The position numbers and the translations under genes were made by a program. A model generated the notes under the pieces. That model had not been told where the DNA came from. It was given only the letters and a program-made list of their open reading frames with translations, and did no database searches. This document shows, piece after piece, positions 1 through 10,600 of a stretch of 64,000 bases of DNA. This stretch comes from Aurelia coerulea. Its lineage: Eukaryota > Cnidaria > Scyphozoa > Semaeostomeae > Ulmaridae. The stretch is taken from the NCBI GenBank assembly GCA_039566865.1, contig CM076960.1, positions 10,392,501 to 10,456,500 on the forward strand. Direction: 5' to 3'. Position 1 is the stretch's first letter. Each line of letters opens with the position of its first letter.

Positions 1-2596
1 ACTAAGAATTTGAGCCAGTACTGAAAGTTTCTTAAAATTATCAGATGTTGAGTACTCAGAGTTTCTTCTTCATGTTCTTCACGTTCACTACTTGTGCCCT
101 CATGAACATTTCAAGACAATGTTTTGTAAGCCTTTCCAGTGTTTAGACATTACTTGAGTACCTTACGAGTGATATGATACAGGAAACAAGTGAAAGTAAA
201 GTAGAAATATGTTAAGGATTTCCTTTATCAAAGTAAATAGTTTCTTAAGTTATATTCTCCCAGTACCGAAGTTTCTTGATTTTTGGGGATCTGAGAGTTG
301 AGTTGAGTTTCTTATGAGCAGTTTCTTATACAAAAATTCGTATACTGGAGATTCTTAAATTTTGGCGATCTGAGAGCTGAGTTTCTTATGGGCAGTTTCT
401 TATAGAACAATATGTGTATTCATGCACACATAAAAAAGCTACAGGACAGAGCTTTGTGCATCCCCTTTTACAAACTGCAGTAAAAGGAACTTAACAGTGT
501 CTTATAACATCTATTTTCAAAACATCTGTTTGATTCTAGAATACACCCTTCTCTTTTGTAAAATGAATTCTGTGCTGACAAATTGGTACGGATTCATGCA
601 TTAATATTTCCTTGATACCTTGACACGCAGTCAGAACTGGTTGTAATCGATCTCAAAACTTGAGAATTCTTGAGAATATTTTTAGCTTCTTGAATTATTC
701 TTGTTTTGAAAATGTACGGTATGATACTACAGAGGAACGATTTTCGAAAATTCTTTCAAGAATTCGGGAAATTCTACAGAGCTCTTGCCATGTTAATGTG
801 TTAGCTTAACTAATCCAGGCAGCATGGCTTCTTAATCTTTGAAAAATGTAACTCGCACCAGATACCAGATATAATCCCGCACCTTGGTCGTACCAAATAT
901 AACTATTACTCCTTACCAACAACAAAATTTGAGGGGCTATTACTCCACCAACTCTAGTCCAAAAAATGCAACATCCAAACGCTGTATTCCTGTCAAATGA
1001 AAGGTAATATTTAGATGTGCTTGCATACTATCCCCCAGCAACTCTGGAGGGTGGCAAGAGAGGGGCCATTGTCTTTGTTGCTTTATCGAAAATGGTTTAA
1101 CATACAATTTTCTGATTGTTTTGCTTCCTATCTAGCAGTTTTGCTCGCCAAAATGTGCCCCACCAACGGTCCTGATACTTGATAGCCTCAATGCGCGTTC
1201 ATTTGAACAGACGTAGCTGATACGTTCTTTCTCATAGAGTTGGAAGAAAGGAAAATACAGCTATATGCAGGAAGACAAGGGTGAAATCCCTACTGGCTGC
1301 CAGAGCAAGCGGAAATCATCTAATGATATCGAAGCTGGCTAGCCCTGTGATACACAGTGGGTCATTTGAGGTCAATTTTCTACCGGGTGAGTCAAAATAA
1401 AGAATCCCGGTTAAAGACCATTGCTTCCGGAGTGTCAAAGCAATATTATTCAAACTGTCTAATTGTATTGCAAATATGTTCAGTTAGGTTCAGGAATTTA
1501 CCCGACTTTAATCGGCCATTCCTTCCCGTAGATATGGGAGATTTTTTGCAGAAAGCCCTTTCCTAAACCCTGCAACAACGAGTGAAAACAATGATCAAAG
1601 TTTCCTTGATTTTCCTTCGTAAGATGATGACACTCACATATATTCATGTATTTTGTCTTCTTGGGAGAATTGAATTCCCCTGATTAGGCTATTCATACTA
1701 TGGCGGGAAGATTTGTTCATCCTTCAAAGAAGATAGCAGGTGCTAAGCGTGCAGAAATGCTGTAAAGCCCGTGAAAGGCAGAAATATTATGGAAATTCGT
1801 TCGTGATCCTTGCAATGTTGTGAAGGTTTCTTGATGAAGCGTTCTTGAGAAAATCTCTCATAATGTCAGAATGGAGCGACCTTTCCAGTCACGTAAATTT
1901 TAAAAAGGATTTGAACATATCTACCATTAAACTACATATTTGCCGATATCATCGTCTTGATATCTAGGGAGCCATGACCTTGAAACGGGAATTCTTTGTA
2001 TTGACTCACTTGGTTGTACCCACAAAACAACTAAAATAGATGCTAAATCACTGTAGTTGTTATCTGCAGTTTATGATAAATCAATAGTAGAGATGTCTAT
2101 TCAGAGCTGTAAGCATGTATACGCGCATAGCTGATTTGGGGCTGGAGCTGCATTCATTTTTCGGTGGAAGAATATTGACTTTCGTTGATAAATCTAAAGC
2201 ACATCGATATAAAGTGGATATCAGTGATTCTTGATGCTGGCCTGAGCAATAACACAAACATATTCATTTCTATGATATCTCAAAATCGCAGGAAATTTTC
2301 AATGACTTTTGGCAGAGATCTCATCTACACCTAAGCTTCTACTCGCTTGGAATTCATTCCACTGTCCTGAGAATGTTATGGGGTAAACTTCTTAAACATA
2401 AATGATTGACCTACCAATGTAAGAGTTCATTTGCCACTTGCACTTTAGAAAATTTTCAATGCAAATAAACCACAGAAGCATACTAGGGTATCGTTTTGAG
2501 CTAACTTAAAAAAATATTGCTATGGTTATTCTGTCTATTTGCATTGATAGATTTAAATCAGATGACTTAAAACTATTCATGATTACTTCCAGTGCA
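1..2596. other. AT-rich non-coding stretch, no gene recognised
   Basis: I see no convincing coding exon here. Near 255-412 a phrase around GTTTCTTATGAGCAGTTTCT recurs twice, as a degenerate direct repeat of roughly 80 bp. From about 1230 to 2450 the sequence is a diverged relative of 48100-49270 (see separate entry). The short open frames in this stretch have no family signature. Confidence 0.5.
1230..2450. repeat. Diverged copy of a ~1.2-kb non-coding repeat (partner at 48.1-49.3 kb)
   Basis: Short blocks occur in the same order and orientation as at 48100-49270. Examples are the phrase around AAATCCCTACTGGCTGC near 1288, a TTGACTTTCGTT block near 2178, and a block with catatc-aaaat-gcagg and ttttca near 2270-2310, then TAAGCTTCT near 2333. 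I saw these by eye and have not computed identity. It could be an old transposon or a segmental duplication. No ORF was recognised. Confidence 0.35.
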
Positions 2597-3442
2597 TAGA
2601 CCATTTCGCAATTTGGAAAAGGAACTGAGGAGAGCGCAGCCCATTCTGACAGCCTTGGCAACAAACAAGTAGGAAATCTGCGCGGAATCCCATATTCTGC
2701 AGTGGTAAGTCTACGGCTTGAGGCTCTCTCGCAACTCTCTCCAAACTTGAGTTATTTTTTATTGATTTGCAACTTGCAAGAGTTATGCGATGCTTGTTTA
2801 GCATGGTAAGTGTTTTCTTTGGCTCATCTAGCCGTCTAGCCGTCTTGTCATAAATGTTTTCTCATTTGTGAACGTATTTTGAGCCATTTTATTTCAGTTG
2901 TTTCCCTCAAGTTTGAGACGGCTCAAGTTAGGCCTATTTATCTTGCATCATTTTCGTTGACTTACTTGGTTTGACCTGTAATCGCTTGTTAAATTTATCA
3001 AAACAGTACAGAATTTCATCGTGAATCTTTAGAAGATTCAAAACTATGCCTTTCACTTGCTTGCATAGCCGTAAATGCGTTCAGTTATCTAGTAAACAAG
3101 CAAAACTCCATCGTAGGTCGGCTGGGCCTAAACTGAGCCGTTTCAAAGTCGAGGGAAAATATCGAAATAAAGTGGCTCAAATTACATTCACAAATGGGCG
3201 GAGGGATGACAAGACGGCTTGATAATCCAGAGAAAACACTTACCAAACTTGACAAGCATCGCATAACTCTTGAAAGTTGCAAATAAATCGAGAATATCTC
3301 GAGTTTGGAGAGGGCTGGAGTGAGCCGCAAGCTGTAAACTTTGCAATGCAGAAAAGGGGAGTCCCTGGATTCCCTGTTGCCAAGGCTGTCAGAATGGGCC
3401 GCGCTCTCCACAGTCTCTTTCTCCAAATTGCGAAATGGTCTA
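2597..3442. repeat. Inverted repeat with ~345-bp arms carrying exon-like sequence
   Basis: The left arm (2597-~2945) and right arm (~3098-3442) are inverted copies starting with TAGACCATTTCGCAATTTGG and separated by about 155 bp. Each arm holds a short ATG-started segment (ATGCGATGCTTG) running into a splice-donor-like GTAAGTGTTTTC. They look like two copies of one 5' exon facing each other. No target-site duplication is evident, so an inverted exon duplication is as likely as a foldback transposon. Confidence 0.55.
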
Positions 3443-3492
3443 TTTAATAGTTTGTCAAGTCAGAAATTTTCTTCGATGCAAAGCTAGCATTC

Positions 3493-4090
3493 TTCATTCA
3501 TTCATTCATTCATTCATTCATTCATTTTCATTTTAAATTCTTTATACAGGGTGAAAACATTCAGTTATTAATCAAAAACTATTTTACAATGTGCCCTGTT
3601 AAAATAGAGAAACAAAAACAAAATAGAAATAATAGCAATAAATCAATTAATAAATAACTATCTAATACTACTTACTACATTTTCAGATGCATTACAAAAG
3701 TAAACCTATTTTTTAATTAGTCCTATCGAAAAGAAAAAGAAAATTACATTGCTTTATAGCCTATCCCACATTACACTTCAGGCAAGAGACGGCAATCTAG
3801 CCTGACGTCTAATGTGGGACCGACTTTGGTCAATATGCAAGGAAGTATGTGAAATTGGTTGTTATAAACCTTCCTTTAGTTTTAATTTGAAACTTGATAG
3901 CGAGGGAGACAGCTTGATTTGGTGATCAAGACCATTCCAAACGGTCGCCCCTGAAATGACTTTTGACTTTGTCCGTTGTTTGTTCTAAACAAAGGAAGTT
4001 TCAAGTCAGTTTCGGTGTTTCTTCGTGGTCATTTGACACACAGAGTGTGTGCAGAGAAAGTTGTGGACTGAGTAAAGGTTTTTGCAACTC
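3493..4090 (-). mobile_element. LINE 3' end (L2-like) with TGAA tail
   Basis: On the minus strand the segment begins with a decayed C-terminal LINE peptide: a block like RTNNGQS followed, after a frameshift, by ATVWNGLDHQIKLSPSL. A 3'UTR follows, then a (TGAA)n tail at 3493-3528. C-terminal WN-L blocks and TGAA tails are typical of L2-type LINEs. The copy is 5' truncated and frameshifted. Confidence 0.65.
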
Positions 4091-4534
4091 ACCCACCAAT
4101 AGCCGTTTCTAGTAAAGATTTGCTTAAGTACAGGCGGCAAACAAAGCCAAATGGATGTCTGAGTCATTGGTAAGTGAATCATTTGTGCTCAAAAAGTTTA
4201 CCATCATATTTTTAGAGCAATGGAATCGGTTTTAAGTCGAGGAGAAGCATAGGTCCAAATAATATCTCTACTACAAGTAACTAAAATTCATCCAAAATCA
4301 AGCCAAAACCAGAAACCAAGAAATTGTCTCAAATCAATCCTCAGAGAGCCATTTTTATAAGAAATGCAAACGAATACATAGTCCTTACAAGTCCATGCAG
4401 CATCTAACTGTAAACTGACTGATGGACTCCATATCAATGACTGCATGCAAGTAATAATCATTTGTTGTCACAGGTATTCGGACGATTCCCGGCAGCCAGA
4501 TTGAATAAAGCCAAAATGAAAACAAAGAATCAAT

Positions 4535-4604
4535 TCACAATAGTAATGACAATAATGGCCTTATCGCTCCGACTTCCCTCCTCACTCTTGCTATTCTTGC
4601 AACC
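4535..4604 (-). CDS. Possible further SLC22-like exon (uncertain)
   Basis: After an acceptor-like CGCAAG, the frame that continues from the upstream exon (phase 2) reads VARIARVRREVGAIRPLLSLLL minus its last residues, then TGA. The segment EVGAIRPLLSLL loosely resembles the ARIGAI-AP region that follows ELFPTVVR in SLC22 proteins. It lacks the usual N-x-G-x-G start and ends early. It may be the real C-terminal exon, a decayed exon or chance; the last alternative is not excluded. Confidence 0.25.
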
Positions 4605-4693
4605 CTTGCGTAAGTAACAATATTGCAAAATCTATCAAAATATTGTATAGCAAATCAGATAGTAAAATTTAAGCAGATAATCTATAAACTTAC

Positions 4694-4814
4694 CTTACAA
4701 CTGTTGGGAAAAGTTCAGTTGTAAAGATCTTTAAGGTGGAGAATGCAGCAGATACGAAGAATTTTCCAATAAATGCAAAGATTGTTTTGAAAATTGTTAA
4801 ATCTTTACCATTGC
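4694..4814 (-). CDS. SLC22-like transporter exon (TM10-11 region, TELFPTVVR motif)
   Basis: This 121-bp minus-strand exon lies between an acceptor (ATCATCTCAG) and a donor (GTAAGTTTAT). It encodes a hydrophobic segment with AFIGKFFVSAAFSTLKIF, followed by TTELFPTVVR. The KF-(x)-(S/T)A-F...ELFPTVVR signature is highly characteristic of organic cation/anion transporters of the SLC22 family. The exon starts with GC, which completes the phase-1 G at the end of the exon at 6210-6295, so the two join in frame. It ends in phase 2. No stop or frameshift is seen, so it looks like a live exon. It lies ~36 kb from the upstream exon cluster at 41-45 kb. Confidence 0.85.
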
Positions 4815-6209
4815 CTGAGATGATCGGAGAAAAGCTAATAAATTCAAATGTGTTACTGTAATATTGCTATGAAAAATGAATGCTTTCACATTGAACACAA
4901 TTGAAAAATTATATGTTTGCATTGAAAATGACCAAACACGCCATTAGACACGATCTATGTTAAATTTAAAACAATATGCCATTGTTAAGAATATGCATGA
5001 GCATTGAGAACATTTGATATTCATCGGTCGTATAGTTTAAGAGCTGTTTAAGAGCTACTAATGTGTGTTTGGAGTAAGATTTCAATTTTCAAAAGCAAAT
5101 AGTTTCAATGAAACCTCGCGTCTGCAAACGCTGATGGAAATCTAGACTAACCATGAATAGAGATTTGTCTAGGTGTCTCTTAGTTGGCTACAGTGTGTAT
5201 TTTAAACGTGACTTTGAACTTTCTAAACAGCGCCTTGCTGAAAGGGCCACGCTACAGTGTCCTACCCTGATGACCTTTAGTATGTACAGATTTAGAAGTA
5301 AGGCTCAGTGAGTAAGCAATAGAGCTTCCCAGTTTTAAATTCTGTACTAAACCAGTATTCTTATCGTTTACTCAGAGGAACAATGATTTAGCATAGATTT
5401 TGTAGGTAAATGTTGTTCACGAGTAGCCTTATTTCATCTTTTGACTTCTCAAGCATTCAAAAGTCCAACCTGAGATTAAAAAGCTTACCATTTTGCTATT
5501 CAATACAGTCGGTTTCAGAAATAGAATTTAAAATTTCAGTGGGAAGTAAACCATGGATCAGAATGGAACGTGGAGTCAGCATTTTCGTGATTCTGATTCT
5601 GAAAGATGAATGATCTTACCAAACAAAATTTTCACATCTAAGCTTATTCCACAGCCCGCTAAATGTGTTAGTTTTTTTGTCATCACATTATTATTATTAT
5701 TATCATTATCATTGTCATTACTATTAACCAGATCAGCCAGTGATTCTGTCTCCATATGCGTGCCTATTTCATCTGGTTCACGTCAAAACAAGCTGAGACC
5801 CCCAACGGCTTCTCATTTGGTGCCAATTGACTGTTTTGAACATTTTTGCAATCACACAAAACCTAGGGTTATAGAGTTATCGATAGGTTTGAAAAGAATT
5901 TTTTCCAAAACCTGATAAACTGGACTCCAGAATAAAAGAGCAAGGTGTAAGCATCCTAAATCCTAATGAATGGAGGGACTGTAATTAGAGCACACGAGTT
6001 CCTTTGACTGCAAAGAGCGTCAAATACAACTTAAGAACCAAAGACAAATTATTCAAACGAGGAAAACACATTTCAGGAAAATCATTTCACACGATGGACA
6101 GCTAGAAAACTGGAGATCAAGGGTGCGTTTCCAAAAAAATTAATCAATTGGAGGTGGACGTGTATTCAAGACTCTATAGTATACTGCTGCAAGCAAACGT
6201 TGCACCTAC
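4815..6209. other. SLC22-like intron; nothing else recognised
   Basis: This lies between two phase-matched exons. It contains a (TTA)n-rich microsatellite near 5688-5720 and no recognisable coding segment. The open frames at 5410-5613 and 5610-5915 have no family signature. Confidence 0.5.
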
Positions 6210-6295
6210 CTGTCCTCATTGGTAAAGATCCAGCAATGATGCAAGCTGTCCCTGATAAAGCAAAGTAGCATATAATTGGTGATCTTCGCCCAACC
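6210..6295 (-). CDS. SLC22-like transporter exon (GRR loop and TM9 region)
   Basis: This 86-bp minus-strand exon is bounded by an acceptor (TTTCTACACAG) and a donor (GTAGGTGC). Its first G completes the TGG tryptophan begun at the end of the exon at 41318-41452. Read in that phase it encodes VGRRSPIICYFALSGTACII, then AGSLPMRT. The G-R-R followed by a hydrophobic helix matches the loop and next membrane helix of SLC22 proteins. It ends in phase 1, matching the next exon at 4814. The longest open frame through this stretch is in another phase and hides the transporter reading. The intron upstream is ~35 kb and filled with transposons. Confidence 0.85.
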
Positions 6296-6420
6296 CTGTG
6301 TAGAAATATTCAGAATGAAATTTTGGTTGATTATTTTCAAAGATATAGAAAAAATATATGTGGCAATGTTTGCCAGTGCATCCTGTGCTAAATACCGTTT
6401 GAATCACTCCAAATAATTTA

Positions 6421-7258
6421 ATTCAAAATAATTGTACCTTGAACAGAGATGATAAAGCACGACGTTTCGAGCTTAGCATGTTATCAAGTGAAGAAAGATT
6501 AGTAGAACAGGAGTAAAAGGAAGAGTAGATTCGAAAGATGGGATCGAATAAAAAGGAATAGTGGTGATGCAACATAAATAAATAGTATGAGCAGTATAAA
6601 AAAAAACCAAAAAAAAAACAAAAACAAAACAAAATATGTAAATAATAAAAAAAAACCACCCAGGGCAATGGTCAAAAGGAAGTGCTATGCTATGATAATG
6701 TTACTGTAAATAAGTAAATTGTTTGTTAAGTCCAGCAGGATAAAGAGTGGCGAGTTTGAAGATGATACGCTTTTCCAATGTTTTTCGTTTAGCGCTGTCT
6801 GAAGGGGCAAAGAGAAGACCAAGAATTGACATGTCTTCAGTTGAATGGTTTGGCAAATTGAAATGCTTTTATATATTGCTGTCAGGGTCATTTTCATGTT
6901 GATCATTAAGGTGGATTTTGTGTTTGACATTTCTCATGTGTCCGCCGAATCTGTTGTTAAGTTGTCGGGAAGTTTCGCCGATATAGATTATGTTACATTT
7001 GTTGCAGGAGATACAGTAGATGATGCTTGAAGATGAACAGGTAAATTTAGATTTGATAGTAGAGGATCTGTTTCGGTTGTTGATTGCAGTTGCTGGGTTG
7101 ATATGAGTACACGTTTGACAGAGGTGATGATTACAAGGAAATGTGCCAGGGGAATCTGAAGATTGAAGGTTGGTGCGAACAAGACAATCCCTGATGTTTT
7201 TGTCTCTTCTGAAGGCCATCAGTGGTGAGGCATAGAATATTTCTTTGGTCTGTAGATC
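6421..7258 (-). pseudogene. Penelope-like element 3' fragment with GIY-YIG endonuclease
   Basis: The minus-strand reading starts within a block ending YASPLMAFRRDKNIRD and runs to a stop at 6701-6703. It includes a cysteine/histidine-rich stretch (CNHHLCQTCTHINP), then the GIY-YIG core IIYIGETSRQLNNRF with GHMRNV, then HFNLPNHS and EDMSILGL. This is the C-terminal GIY-YIG nuclease domain of Penelope-like elements, which nicks target DNA for reverse transcription. One in-frame TAA at about 6866-6868 interrupts it. The RT domain is absent, so the copy is 5' truncated, abutting an RTE-type fragment at about 7260. The 3'UTR extends to about 6421. Confidence 0.85.
6460..6488 (-). ncRNA. Hammerhead-like motif in Penelope 3'UTR
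   Basis: On the minus strand, CTTGATAAC is followed after a short GCTAAGC mini-stem by TCGAAACGTCG. Penelope-like elements are known to carry minimal hammerhead ribozymes with a CTGATGA core and GAAAC-GTC. Here the first core box is degenerate, so this may be an inactive relic. The call rests on position and motif order only. Confidence 0.45.
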
Positions 7259-7261
7259 TTC

Positions 7262-7560
7262 CCTTAAGATCTTATCTTTACAACATCCATATCATCTATA
7301 GCTCTGAATATCATCTCTGTGTAGAGGTTGAAGAGAGCAGGGGACAGTACACATCCCTGTCTTACTCCTCGTTTTATCATCACTTCATCAGACAGTCAAT
7401 TTTCTAGTCTCACGAAGGCTTTTTGAGTCCAGTACAGATTCCTTATGAATTTGATATCCCTTCCTGGTATTGCAATCTTTATGACGTTTTCAATCATCCT
7501 CTGGTGGTTCACTCTATCGAATGCTTTCTCGTAGTCTATGAAGCATGCATATACATTTTT
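7262..7560 (-). pseudogene. RTE/BovB-like reverse transcriptase fragment (palm)
   Basis: On the minus strand, starting at about 7560, a reading frame shows YACFIDYEKAFDRVNHQ, then IPGREFKFIRNLYW and IKRGVRQGCVLSPALFNLY. These are RT motifs in the wording typical of RTE-type LINEs. One stop interrupts it before LSDEVMIKRGV. It breaks off before the YADD box, where the Penelope fragment begins. The other edge meets the 2A-containing LINE. A 16-bp repeat, CATGCATATACATTTT, occurs at 7544-7559 and 7571-7586 at that edge. Confidence 0.75.
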
Positions 7561-7647
7561 GTTACATTTTCATGCATATACATTTTCAGGTTTAGGCACA
7601 CAACAATTGTTTCTCATATTATTCCTTGTGCAGAATTGTTCCGGACA

Positions 7648-10600
7648 ATGCTTTGCTCTTTTGTCTACTTGTACCTCTTTATGTGGGTATCAGTGTTCAC
7701 GCTGTTGCCATCGATCTTGATTGCCTCGTTCTTTTCTCTTCTTCCCCCTGACATGGTTAAACACGAATTTCACGATTTTATATTTGTTTACACGAAAATG
7801 ACATCCTATGCAATGGTTACATTTTATTTTGTCTTTTATTTTTTGTTTGGCCTTATGAAAAGAGATTCTTGTTCGGCATTGAAAACTATGTATTACCGCA
7901 AAAAACTTTTGGTTGTTTTGCAAAATGTTTTGTACACCGTCATTATATGCAGGTTCCTGGAATCCATTAATCTTGGAGACCGCTTCCCATGGGACTTTCT
8001 TTTATTGCTTTCTGGTGATATAGAAACAAATCCTGGCCCTCAAATTAATAAGTGCCTGAAGTTTTTTCATTGGAACTTGAATAGTATTTGTGCTAGAGGT
8101 AATGTCAAAATTCCACTAATCGAGGCCTATGATTCAATTTACAAAAATGATATAATTGCGATCTCAGAATCCATGTTAGACTCTACTATTGGTAATGAAG
8201 AAATCTGCATTGAGGGCTATAGTAAAGAAATTTATCGTAATGATCACCCAAGCAATACCAAAACTGGGGGAGTGTGCTTGTATTTTCGAGAGGGTTTGCC
8301 AATCAAACGCAGAACTGATCTCGAATTACTGCAAGAAATGATCGTTGCTGAAATAACTTTTGCGCGAAAGAAAATATTTTTCATTACTGTATACCGTAGT
8401 CCTAGCCAAACCAGTGATCAATTTGAGGAGTTTATCAATCAACTGCAGGCGACTCTCGATCAGCTTCGAAGGGAAAGATATCATTCTCTGGTCTTGACTG
8501 GAGATTTTAATTGTAGGTCATCTCAGTGGTGGGATAATGATGTTGAAAACCCCGAGGGAACTGCTTTGGATGAGCTAATGGAAATGAATAACCTTTACCA
8601 GTTGATTGATGAACCCACCAATATTCGAGGCGAAGGAATGTCCTGTATTGACCTTATTATAACCGACCAACCCAACATGTTTGTGGAATCCGGGGTTCAT
8701 CCTTCCTTAGATGAACACTGCCAGCATCAACTGATTTATGGTAAACTAAACTATTCTTTACCCACTCCACCTCCATATAAAAGAACGATCTGGGATTATT
8801 CAAAAGCCGACACCGGCACAATCAGAGATATACTGAACTGCGTTGACTGGAATTCGCGATTTAATGGCCTAGGGTCCGAAGAAATGGCGGAGGTTTTCAC
8901 CAGTGCCCTGCATTCTACTCTTTCGTCGCATATACCTAACAAAATCATAAAATGTAATGATAAAGATCCACCATGGATAACACCGGAGCTAAAATCTGCG
9001 ATCAAGCGTAAACACAGAGTTTATAGAAAGTTTGTGCAGCGTGGAAGAAGGCAAGAGGACTGGAACCTAGTTAAGGAAACACGAAATAGAACATCCAAAA
9101 TGATTATTCATGAAAAAGAAAGCTATTACTTGCACCTTGGAAGAAAATTGTCTGATCCTAACCAAGGCATTAAAACCTATTGGGCCACCCTAAACAGGTT
9201 AATCAATAAGAAAAAAGTCTCAAATATCCCTCCTTTGCTGGAAAATGGACTATTTGTGACGAACGTTCAAACCAAAGCTAACATTTTAAACGACTATTTT
9301 GTAAAGCAATGCTGTATGATAGCAACGGGGAGTTCTCTTCCTAATTTCCGGCCAAGATGTAACTCTGTCTTAGAAAACATGAATATTGATAGGGAAAAAG
9401 TTCTTCAACTGATTCGCGCTCTAGATTCTAAAAAAGCAAGTGGATGTGACAATATCTCTGTTTTCATGATAAAGATATGCGATAGCTCAATTGTGGAGCC
9501 CCTGTGCCTGATCTTTGAAAAATGCCTTGAGACAGGAATCTATCCATCTGTCTGGAAGAAAGCCAATATTATTCCAGTGCACAAAAAAGAAAGCAGGCAA
9601 AACAAAAAAAATTATCGACCCATCTCACTGTTACCAATTTTCGGAAAAGTCTTTGAAAAAATATTATTTGATGGAATATACGGACATCTTAACGAAAATG
9701 GACTTATAACTTCAAGACAGTCTGGCTTTCGACCAGGTGACTCGACAATTAATCAGTTATTATCTATAACTCACAAGATCTACAGTGCGTTCGAAGAAAT
9801 TCCCAGCCATGAAACTAGAGCTGTCTTTCTTGACTTGTCGAAGGCATTTGATAGGGTCTGGCATGAGGGTTTACTATACAAATTGCAATGCAGTGGCATA
9901 GATGGAAACCTTCTCTCGTTGATTCGGAATTATTTGGCAAATCGAAAACAGCGTGTAGTGCTGAATGGCAAAAGCTCACAATGGGCATCAATATCTGCAG
10001 GAGTGCCACAAGGCTCAGTATTAGGACCATTGTTTTTTCTAGTGTACATAAATGACCTTGTCGATAATGTTCACTCCGATGCGAGAATGTTTGCGGATGA
10101 CACATCTCTTTTTTCTGTTGTAAATGAAGTCAATAGAACTGCAGAGGACTTAAATAGGGACCTTGAGACGGTACGTTTGTGGGCATGGCAATGGAAAATG
10201 CAGTTCAATGCGGATAAAACTGAAGAAGTTATTTTTTCTTGCAAGAGACGTAAGCCCTCCCATCCTCCCCTGTCTTTGGGATCCAACGAGATAGATACAA
10301 AATCCGAGCACAAACACCTGGGACTAACTCTTGACTCTAAATTAAATTTTGAAAGCCATATTCGAGAAGCTAGTTTAAAAGCAAGAAGGGGTATCGGTAT
10401 GATAAAATATCTTTCGAAATATGTTTCTAGAAATGTGCTCGATCAGATATATAAGCTCTATGTGAGGCCCCACCTGGATTATGGAGACATCATATATCAT
10501 AGATATGATCCTGAAATGCAATCTGCTTTCACTCAAAGACTGGAGCATATTCAATATTCAGCTGCCCTGGCAGTCACTGGAGCATGGAGAGGTACGAGTA

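Noticed and set aside
1357..1566. Short plus-strand frame of 69 codons
   Set aside because: No family signature, no neighbours and ordinary composition; probably chance.
3493..3528. (ATTC)n run as an independent microsatellite or CRISPR-like array
   Set aside because: It is the TGAA tail of a minus-strand L2-like LINE. No spacer-repeat structure exists anywhere in the window.
5410..5915. Two overlapping plus-strand frames in the SLC22-like intron
   Set aside because: Low-complexity serine/leucine runs from a TTA/ATT-rich tract; no protein family.
6216..6407. Minus-strand frame of 63 codons as a gene
   Set aside because: It overlaps a real exon but reads it in the wrong phase; the SLC22 reading in another frame with splice sites is far better.
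7544..7586. CATGCATATACATTTT repeat as target-site duplication of the 2A-type LINE
   Set aside because: Both copies lie at the 5' side and none is found after the tail near 11481, so it is a local duplication.
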